Below are positions 57,241 through 64,000 of a stretch of 64,000 bases of DNA, piece after piece. The first letter of the stretch is position 1. Every line of letters begins with the position of its first letter. Below the pieces are notes generated by a model. It saw only the letters and a program-made list of their open reading frames with translations, was not told where the DNA came from and made no database searches. This DNA is from Flavobacteriaceae bacterium. GTDB lineage: Bacteria; Bacteroidota; Bacteroidia; Flavobacteriales; Flavobacteriaceae. A program made the translations under genes and the position numbers. The stretch lies in NCBI GenBank assembly GCA_947488595.1, contig CANKZI010000011.1:1-64000 (forward strand), in the 5' to 3' direction.

Positions 57241-57248
57241 TATATTTG
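57241..57248 (+). promoter_or_regulatory. -7 box of the DUF3078 gene
   Basis: TATATTTG 25 bases before the ATG at 57273. No -33 match at standard spacing. Confidence 0.4.
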
Positions 57249-57272
57249 TTTTTCAAACTTAAAAAAGCAAAT

Positions 57273-58202
57273 ATGAAAGAAGTTTTACTATTGGTAACTT
57301 TTGTGTTATCAGCTACGATAAGTCAAGCGCAAAAAACAGAGAAGGAACTTATTAAGAATACAGAAACTGCTGTTAAATTTTTAAATGACACAATTCCAAA
57401 TGGATGGAAAAAGAAAGGAAATATTACTTTTCTATTCAACCAATCGACTTTCAATAATTGGTTAGCGGGAGGCGAAAACAACCTTTCGGGAAATCTAGGA
57501 ATCAATTATGATTTTAATTACAAAAAAAATGATTGGACATGGGACAACAAAATTTTAGCGTCTTATGGATTACTTCAGACCAAAAACGCTTCATTTGAGA
57601 AAAAAACTGATGATCGATTTGAATTTAATTCTATTGCAGGTAAAAAAGCCTTTGGCGAATGGTATTATTCTGTCTTTTTGAATTTTAGAACCCAATTCAC
57701 GAAAGGGTTTATTTATGGAAAAGATGCCGACGGATTAGAAACCAGAACCGAGAACACTAATTTATTATCGCCGGGTTATCTTACTTTTGGACCGGGTTTA
57801 TTTTGGAAAAAGAATGATAATTTTAAAATCAATTTGGCGCCATTGACTTCAAAATTGACTTTTGTAGATGATTTTTATACGTCAGATCCCGCTTATGTTG
57901 ATGGTAGTTATTTTGGTGTAGATGCCAATAAAACCATGCGTTATGAATTGGGTTTTTATGCTTCAACATATTACAAATTTAATTTAATGACCAATGTTTC
58001 AATGGAAAATATTTTAAATTTATATACCAATTATCTTGAAGATCCTCAAAATGTAGACATGGATTATTCATTGGCAATTGTAATGAGAGTCAATAAGTAT
58101 TTGTCTGCCAACATTGCGTTTCAAACGATTTATGATGACAATGCTTTTAGAGGATTTCAAATACGCCAAGTATTTGGTTTAGGAGCCAACTACGGGTTTT
58201 AA
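57273..58202 (+). CDS. DUF3078 outer-membrane protein
   Basis: 309 residues: signal peptide (1-19, ending SQAQ) and a beta-barrel-like C-terminal part with alternating aromatic strands (NWLAGGENNLSGN near residue 65, DNKILASYGL, ELGFYASTYYKF, final FGLGANYGF). The NWxxGGxN element is the family hallmark. Function unknown, outer membrane likely. The frame begins at 57246, but ATG 57273 starts the signal peptide. Confidence 0.9.
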   Translation: MKEVLLLVTFVLSATISQAQKTEKELIKNTETAVKFLNDTIPNGWKKKGNITFLFNQSTFNNWLAGGENNLSGNLGINYDFNYKKNDWTWDNKILASYGLLQTKNASFEKKTDDRFEFNSIAGKKAFGEWYYSVFLNFRTQFTKGFIYGKDADGLETRTENTNLLSPGYLTFGPGLFWKKNDNFKINLAPLTSKLTFVDDFYTSDPAYVDGSYFGVDANKTMRYELGFYASTYYKFNLMTNVSMENILNLYTNYLEDPQNVDMDYSLAIVMRVNKYLSANIAFQTIYDDNAFRGFQIRQVFGLGANYGF

Positions 58203-58219
58203 TAACTTATTTTTGTAAT

Positions 58220-58252
58220 AAAGCCGTTTAGTGAATTTTACTAAACGGCTTT
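58220..58252. terminator. bidirectional terminator between convergent genes
   Basis: AAAGCCGTTTAGT (58220-58232) pairs perfectly with ACTAAACGGCTTT (58240-58252) around a 7-base loop, followed by T residues. It serves the DUF3078 gene and hflX, whose stop lies 3 bases away. Confidence 0.93.
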
Positions 58253-58254
58253 TT

Positions 58255-59487
58255 TTATGCTTTATCTTCTTTCTCAACCGCGTCTTCATAATCGGGATAC
58301 AAAAATTTATTGTAAGGAAAACGGGTAATGTGAATTTGTCGCACCGCTTCATAAACTCTTGCTCTAAAGACTTCAAAATTTTCTTTGTTGGTGGCCGAAA
58401 TAAAAAGCGCATTCGCTTCGCCAACATCGCTCATCCAAGTTTGTTTCCATTCGTCGAGCGTGTAATGTCTTTTGGTTTTTTCGGTAATCAAATCATCATC
58501 ATCAATGGTCAAATGTTTGTAAGCATCAATTTTATTAAAAACCATAATGGTTGGTTTGTCATTGCTTTTGATGTCTAACAAGGTTTTGTTTACAGAGGCA
58601 ATATGTTCTTCAAAATCGGCATGCGAAATATCAACAACATGCAATAATAAATCGGCTTCACGCACTTCATCCAAAGTACTTTTGAAAGAATCAACCAATT
58701 GAGTTGGCAATTTTCGGATAAATCCAACGGTATCAGACAACAAAAAAGGGAGGTTTTTAATTACAACTTTTCTAACAGTTGTGTCCAAAGTGGCAAACAA
58801 TTTATTTTCAACAAAGACATCACTTTTGCTAACCACATTCATCAATGTTGATTTGCCAACATTGGTATAACCAACCAAAGCAACACGCACCATTGCACCG
58901 CGATTGCTGCGTTGTACCGACATTTGTTTGTCTATAATTTTGATTTTATCTTTGAGTAAAGCAATGCGATCACGCACGATACGACGGTCGGTTTCAATTT
59001 CGGTTTCACCTGGACCACGCATACCAATACCACCTTTTTGACGTTCTAAGTGGGTCCACATTCCCGACAATCTAGGCAATAAATATTGGCATTGCGCCAG
59101 TTCCACTTGGGTGCGGGCATAAGAAGTTTCTGCACGCTGCGCAAAAATATCCAAGATAAGATGCGTACGGTCTAAAATCTTGCAATCAAGTATTTTGGTA
59201 ATGTTTTTTTGTTGTGAAGGCGTTAATTCGTCATCAAAAATTACAGTATCAACGTTGTGTGCTTTTATGTAAAGATGAATTTCTTCAATCTTTCCGGTAC
59301 CTACAAATGTTTTCGGGTTGGGACGTTCCATTTTTTGCGAAAAACGCTTTATTACTTCGCCGCCAGCGGTAAATGTCAGGAATTCTAACTCATCAAGATA
59401 CTCATTAAGTTTATCTTCGGTTTGATTTTGCGTGATAATACCGACCACGATTGTTTTTTCGAATGTTGTTTTCTCTTTTTCTAACAT
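58255..59487 (-). CDS. hflX: ribosome-associated GTPase HflX
   Basis: 410 residues. N-terminal HflX domain (LDELEFLTFTAGGEV, TFVGTGKIEEI), linker with GGIGMRGPGETEIE, and the G domain with G1 GYTNVGKST, G3 DTVGFI and G4 NKID. HflX splits or rescues stalled 70S ribosomes and is stress related. A TAAATTTG -7 box lies at 59511-59504 on the minus strand, 17 bases upstream. Confidence 0.97.
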   Translation of the reverse strand: MLEKEKTTFEKTIVVGIITQNQTEDKLNEYLDELEFLTFTAGGEVIKRFSQKMERPNPKTFVGTGKIEEIHLYIKAHNVDTVIFDDELTPSQQKNITKILDCKILDRTHLILDIFAQRAETSYARTQVELAQCQYLLPRLSGMWTHLERQKGGIGMRGPGETEIETDRRIVRDRIALLKDKIKIIDKQMSVQRSNRGAMVRVALVGYTNVGKSTLMNVVSKSDVFVENKLFATLDTTVRKVVIKNLPFLLSDTVGFIRKLPTQLVDSFKSTLDEVREADLLLHVVDISHADFEEHIASVNKTLLDIKSNDKPTIMVFNKIDAYKHLTIDDDDLITEKTKRHYTLDEWKQTWMSDVGEANALFISATNKENFEVFRARVYEAVRQIHITRFPYNKFLYPDYEDAVEKEDKA

Positions 59488-59590
59488 GGTTTTAAATGTA
59501 GCGCAAATTTAATGATTTAGTATTGATATGTTGGATTGAATAAACGAAAAGAAATAATACAAATGAAAAGTATTTAGTTAAATATTAAAT

Positions 59591-59625
59591 TTTTGTTAGT
59601 ATATTCTTAAAAATTTTTACATTTG
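59591..59625 (+). promoter_or_regulatory. promoter of the right giant gene
   Basis: TTTTG (59591-59595) and TACATTTG (59618-59625) are 22 bases apart, matching the Bacteroidota consensus. The leader would be about 45 bases, as for the paralog at the left end. Confidence 0.6.
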
Positions 59626-59676
59626 GAACTCGAAAACCACAAGAAAACATTTTTAAACCACTAACCTTTTCATTTC

Positions 59677-62600
59677 ATGAAAAAAATTACATTATTATTG
59701 TTGTTCTTTTCCTTTGCAGGCTTTGCTCAACTTACCGAAGGTTTTGAGGGCGGATTTCCTGCTGACTGGCTAAGGTTGAATGCGCCAGCGGGACCTAACT
59801 TCGGTATCGGAACAGCTCAGAAATGGATGCTGAATACGACGCCAAATCCTGTGGCACCGTCGCCTTATGCAGCACATACAGGAGCAAATGCAGCATACAT
59901 TAATACTGAACAAATAGGTATAAACAATACCGAAGAAGATTGGATGATCACTTCGCAACAATTGATACCTGCAAACGGACAATTGCGTTTCTTTACCCGT
60001 CAAGTGTCGAACGGTGACCAAGGAACGATTTATCAAATTCGGGCTTCTTTAAATCCAATACAAGACAATCAAACCGCGTTTTCTACGATACAAACTTGGA
60101 CCGAATCTGACCTTCAAGATTTGAATGGAAACATCGAACAGTATGTAGAACAGGTAGTTAATTTTCCGGCAACTTATGTTGGGCAGCAAGTTTATATTGC
60201 TTTCGTAAGAACTTTTTTACAACCTTCAACTCAAAGAGCTGGTGACCGATGGTTGGTTGATGATGTCCGAATCAGACAAAGATGTTTGAGTCCAAACGGT
60301 TTGGATCTATTGTCCGTTCAATCTACATCGGCAACGTTCCAATGGGGGAATCCAGGTTTGGCTACTAATTTTGAAATTGTAGTGGTCGCTCCAGGACAAA
60401 ACCCAGAAACTGCTACAACAGGATTTAATGTTACCGTTGCTGGAACCAATCCGACGACGTATACAACCACTGCAGCCGATATTGTTTTGCAAGCTGGAAC
60501 ATCTTATGAGTATTATGTTCGCGCTATATGTGGCACAGTAGAAGATCCAATTTTTAGTGGATATGGTGGCCCATTTCCGTTTACAACTTTACCATTGGGT
60601 TCTATTTGCAGTGATCCTTTGGTGGTTAATAATTTGCCTTATCAAACTTCTGGAAATACAGCCAATTATGGAGATGAATTTGATGTTTCACAAGGAAGTG
60701 GTTGCGGTGCTGTACCTCCGAACACTAACTACTTACAAGGAAATGAAGTTTTTTACAGTTACACTGCTACTTTAGATGGCAACATTAGTATTATTATGTC
60801 ACCGGCCGGAACTCCTTCAGGTAATTCATCATTATTTGTATATAATGGCTGCGCCAGTGTGGGGGTAAATTGTATTATAGGTGTTGCAAATACAAATTCA
60901 ACTCCAAGAACAGTAACGGTTCCAGTTGTTGCAGGACAGACCTATATCATAGTTATTTCGTCTAGTGCTGCTAATCCTACGGTAGGTTATAATTTAATCA
61001 TTCAACGTGAAAATTGTATTCCAAAACCTACGCTTTTAACAGCAACAGATTTGCAGCTTACAACAGCAACTTTAGGTTGGACAAGCAGCGAATTTTCTAA
61101 TTGGGAAGTAGCCGTTCAGCCATTAAATACAGGTGTGCCAACAGGTGCAGGTGCTCCAGCAAACACGAATTCTTATTTAGCAGAAGGACTAAACGCAGCT
61201 ACACAGTATGAATTTTGGGTGCGAGCTGAGTGCACTCCGGGATCTGGTGTTTTTACCGCATGGGCTGGGCCATTTTCTTTTAACACCAAAGTTTGTGCCG
61301 ATGACGACCGATGTGCTTATACGTTCAGAATGTCTGGCGTAAATACAGCGGCATGGGGTAATACTAAAATGTTGGTAAGACAGTTTGGTATTGTTGTGGG
61401 CGAAATAGGACCAACCTTTGTAGCCAATGGCGGACCTCAAGATGTCACAATTCTTTTATGCGACGATGCTGCGTTTGAGATTTTTTGGCAAACAGCGGGT
61501 ACGAATCCAAACAATAGGGTACTGAATGTTAGTAACAATTTTGGGCAAACCATTTTTACAAAAGCTGCTGGAGTAGGAACAGTTGGAAGCGTAATTTTTA
61601 CAGATTTTAATGATTGTGATACACCACAGTGTGATATTGCACCAATCAATGTTCAAATTCCAATTGCAACAGTTAATACCACAAATCTAACAGTTACATG
61701 GACTGCTCCATCAACAACTGCTTGGGATATTTACTTTGTTGAAGTCCCTGGAGCTGCTCCAGATGCAAATACCACTCCATCCTTCCCTAATGTAGTGGTA
61801 GCCGATGTGAACAATCCATCGTTTACTTTTCCAGAAGGTACTTTAGATCCTGATCACACTTATGATGTTTATGTTAGGGTTGTTTGTAGTCCCGTAGATT
61901 CTCCGTGGTCAACAGTTGTAACAACAACAACAGACCCAACATGTTTCCGTCCAATTACGCCATTAGTAGTGGCGGCAGTAATTACGGAGCCAAATGCAAC
62001 TGCAGCGTCCGCAACATTTACGTGGACGCCTGGTGAATCCAATACAGAATGGGAAATTTTAGTTATCGCAGGTCCAAACCCGCCAGCGGTAGCTCCAGAC
62101 AATGATACTCCTGCAACTTATACAGGTATTTTTGTGCCAACTTTTACGGCTACCGACCTGTTGCCAGCAACGATTTATTATGCATACGTTAGAGCAAGAT
62201 GTTTGCCTACAGATGAAAGTATTTGGGTACCATTTCCAATATTCAATACGGACACTTGTAATGACGCCGATCGTTGCGCTTATAAATTTGTGCTTTCTGC
62301 AGCCACTGGAAGCAGTTGGAATGGAGCAAGAATGCAAGTAAGACAAAACGGTATTATCATCACAACGATTGGTGCAACTGCTGTAAATAATGCCAACGGT
62401 GTAGCCGTACCATTATGTCCAGGCGTTCCTTTTGATTTATTTTGGAGTGTAGAAGGAACAAATCCAAATAACATTGGTGTTGCTATACAGAATCCATTTT
62501 TAGATGTTTTATTTACAAAATTACCAGGAACAGGAACTCCGCTAACCGTTGTATACCAATCGGTTACAAATTGTAATCCAGCAGAATGCTCTAAACCTAT

Positions 62601-64000
62601 TAATATGGCAGCAGTGCCACAAGCGACCAGTGCCTTATTGAGTTGGACAGATATATCAGTACCAACAGCACCAGCTTATGCTTTATATATAGTACCAACT
62701 GGAGGCCCAGCACCGATAAATGATCCTGCCACACCGCCAACGATTGCACCAGTTACCAATCCGATTGATGTAAGCGTTTTAACTGGATATGCGTTTACGC
62801 CCTCAACTTCTTATACTTATTACGTAAAATCTTTGTGTTCAGATACTGAATCAAGTACTTGGACAGTATTATCGCCATTTACGTTTGTCACTAAACCATT
62901 AAATGACGAATGTTTGAATGCCGTAGCTTTAACAGTAAATACGGGACAAACTTGTGTTCCAGTAAATACAGTTACCGGCAATACTTATGGTGGCACGCCT
63001 TCGTTACCTGCTGCCAATCCAGGAACCGGCTGTGGCACTACAGAAGACGATGTTTGGTATAGTTTTGTTGCAGGACCAACAGGTGCTCAGACAATCAATT
63101 TTTCTAATCTTTTGGCTACACCAACAACTGCAAAAATCAACCATAGCGTATTTTCAGGAACGTGTGATAACTTAACACAATTGTATTGCAGTACTGCTTT
63201 GAGTAGCAATGCAACGGCATTGACGCCAGGTCAAACTTATTTTGTTAGGGTTTATACTTTGGGCAGTAATCCTGCGCAAAGAGTTCAATTTGACATTTGT
63301 ATAACTTCGCCTCCAGCCAATGATAGCTGTGGTTTGAATGCTACAGTAATCGATGTAAACCCTATTTGGGAATGCAATCCAGCATTAAATGAACCAGGCA
63401 ATACGCTTGGTGCTACACCTTCTACTACAGCTACAACACCTGGAACAGGTTGTGGAACTACAGATGATGATGTTTGGTTTAGCTTCACCGCAACAAACAA
63501 CATTCATATTATCAATTTGAATACTATTGTAGGAACACCAGCAACAGTAACTTTGAACCATACTTTATATTCTGGTCCATGCGATAATTTAGTTTTAAAA
63601 TATTGTAGCAATCAGTTAGAAACTGTTGCAACAGGCCTTGTACCTAATGAAGTGTACTATATTAGAGTTTATACTGCTGGAACAACAGTTGGGCAATCGG
63701 CAACTTTTAATATGTGTGTTAGCACGCCTCCACCTCCAGCACCAAATGACGAATGTGCCAATGCAATTCCGATTACAGTAAACACCAATTCAAAATGTGC
63801 CATAGCCAACCTTGCTCAAGGGAACATCATTGGAGCAACAGCATCTGCACAACCGAGCACTTGTTTGGGTAGCGAAAATGATGACGTTTGGTTTACTTTT
63901 ACTGCGTTATCAACCACTCATTTTATCAATATATTAAATGTTGAAGGCACAACAGACGACTTGAATCATGCGGTTTATGCAGGGAATTGTGGTGCATTGA
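59677..64000 (+). CDS. giant T9SS-type multidomain adhesin, paralog of the left-end gene, truncated by window
   Basis: 1441 residues visible and open at the window end. Signal peptide (1-18, ending GFAQ), choice-of-anchor J-like domain (about 19-200, TEGFEGGFP to DRWLVDDVRIRQ), FN3-like domain, a pre-peptidase-C-like domain (SICSDPL...VIQRENC region, about 305-445), FN3 domains alternating with two WGNTKMLVRQ / WNGARMQVRQ modules, then at least three NDEC/DDVWF modules (from about residue 1077, repeated near 1213 and 1352). The order is the same as in the minus-strand gene at 1-6538. A type B sorting domain is expected beyond the window but not seen. Ligand unknown. Confidence 0.93.
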   Translation, partial: MKKITLLLLFFSFAGFAQLTEGFEGGFPADWLRLNAPAGPNFGIGTAQKWMLNTTPNPVAPSPYAAHTGANAAYINTEQIGINNTEEDWMITSQQLIPANGQLRFFTRQVSNGDQGTIYQIRASLNPIQDNQTAFSTIQTWTESDLQDLNGNIEQYVEQVVNFPATYVGQQVYIAFVRTFLQPSTQRAGDRWLVDDVRIRQRCLSPNGLDLLSVQSTSATFQWGNPGLATNFEIVVVAPGQNPETATTGFNVTVAGTNPTTYTTTAADIVLQAGTSYEYYVRAICGTVEDPIFSGYGGPFPFTTLPLGSICSDPLVVNNLPYQTSGNTANYGDEFDVSQGSGCGAVPPNTNYLQGNEVFYSYTATLDGNISIIMSPAGTPSGNSSLFVYNGCASVGVNCIIGVANTNSTPRTVTVPVVAGQTYIIVISSSAANPTVGYNLIIQRENCIPKPTLLTATDLQLTTATLGWTSSEFSNWEVAVQPLNTGVPTGAGAPANTNSYLAEGLNAATQYEFWVRAECTPGSGVFTAWAGPFSFNTKVCADDDRCAYTFRMSGVNTAAWGNTKMLVRQFGIVVGEIGPTFVANGGPQDVTILLCDDAAFEIFWQTAGTNPNNRVLNVSNNFGQTIFTKAAGVGTVGSVIFTDFNDCDTPQCDIAPINVQIPIATVNTTNLTVTWTAPSTTAWDIYFVEVPGAAPDANTTPSFPNVVVADVNNPSFTFPEGTLDPDHTYDVYVRVVCSPVDSPWSTVVTTTTDPTCFRPITPLVVAAVITEPNATAASATFTWTPGESNTEWEILVIAGPNPPAVAPDNDTPATYTGIFVPTFTATDLLPATIYYAYVRARCLPTDESIWVPFPIFNTDTCNDADRCAYKFVLSAATGSSWNGARMQVRQNGIIITTIGATAVNNANGVAVPLCPGVPFDLFWSVEGTNPNNIGVAIQNPFLDVLFTKLPGTGTPLTVVYQSVTNCNPAECSKPINMAAVPQATSALLSWTDISVPTAPAYALYIVPTGGPAPINDPATPPTIAPVTNPIDVSVLTGYAFTPSTSYTYYVKSLCSDTESSTWTVLSPFTFVTKPLNDECLNAVALTVNTGQTCVPVNTVTGNTYGGTPSLPAANPGTGCGTTEDDVWYSFVAGPTGAQTINFSNLLATPTTAKINHSVFSGTCDNLTQLYCSTALSSNATALTPGQTYFVRVYTLGSNPAQRVQFDICITSPPANDSCGLNATVIDVNPIWECNPALNEPGNTLGATPSTTATTPGTGCGTTDDDVWFSFTATNNIHIINLNTIVGTPATVTLNHTLYSGPCDNLVLKYCSNQLETVATGLVPNEVYYIRVYTAGTTVGQSATFNMCVSTPPPPAPNDECANAIPITVNTNSKCAIANLAQGNIIGATASAQPSTCLGSENDDVWFTFTALSTTHFINILNVEGTTDDLNHAVYAGNCGAL

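Noticed and set aside
1..64000. CRISPR array, prophage, insertion sequence, tRNA or rRNA genes
   Set aside because: No regularly spaced direct repeats, transposase, integrase, phage structural gene, or tRNA/rRNA sequence was recognised on either strand.

Overview
The window is AT-rich chromosomal DNA from a member of the Bacteroidota, most likely Flavobacteriaceae and probably a Flavobacterium or close relative. The evidence is type IX secretion (T9SS) C-terminal sorting domains, promoters of the TTTG / TAnnTTTG type with no obvious Shine-Dalgarno sequences, a fused MurF-alanine racemase, SUF rather than ISC Fe-S assembly, and families largely confined to this phylum (DUF2480, DUF3078, DUF4837). 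No rRNA, tRNA, CRISPR array, insertion sequence or prophage was recognised.

Layout. Both ends are occupied by giant secreted-protein genes that run off the window: 1-6538 on the minus strand (2179 residues visible, ending inside a gliding-type/type B sorting domain) and 59677-64000 on the plus strand (1441 residues visible). They are collinear paralogs in inverted orientation and bracket about 53 kb of otherwise mostly housekeeping genes. From 6.8 to 18.4 kb come lpxH, a small Cys-rich unknown, recJ, adenine deaminase, rsmI, an acidic unknown, tdk, murF-alr, mscL and asd. From 18.4 to 22.4 kb is a probable metal-uptake locus (His/Cys-rich small exported protein, TonB-dependent receptor, lipoprotein), followed by a DoxX-like gene broken by an in-frame TGA. 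From 22.4 to 33 kb are a prolyl oligopeptidase, a tight minus-strand operon (FAD oxidoreductase, mtgA, LpxR-like lipid A deacylase), a large T9SS metalloprotease and a second S9 peptidase.

From 33.2 to 42 kb come pgk, a LysM lytic transglycosylase, a DUF4837 lipoprotein, an ElaA-like acetyltransferase, and a minus-strand chain rnpA / S41 protease / two double-OmpA-domain proteins whose last three genes overlap as TAATG. From 42.3 to 48.1 kb are a PagL-like lipid A deacylase, a secreted unknown, an M1 aminopeptidase, a subtilase and an MBL-fold hydrolase. From 48.2 to 57.2 kb lies the SUF system (sufA, B, C, D, S, lipoprotein, E, DUF59, DUF2480), interrupted by an antisense beta-lactamase-fold hydrolase. 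DUF3078 and hflX follow.

Functionally the window is dominated by envelope biology: lipid A synthesis and trimming, peptidoglycan synthesis and cleavage, OmpA-type anchors, six exported peptidases and two very large secreted, probably adhesive, proteins. Well-formed intrinsic terminators separate most units. Two copies of a structured intergenic element (7972-8072 and 17195-17304) and a GCGCTCTTTGCG repeat (52616-52650) are the only repeats seen outside genes, apart from an 18-bp duplication before pgk.
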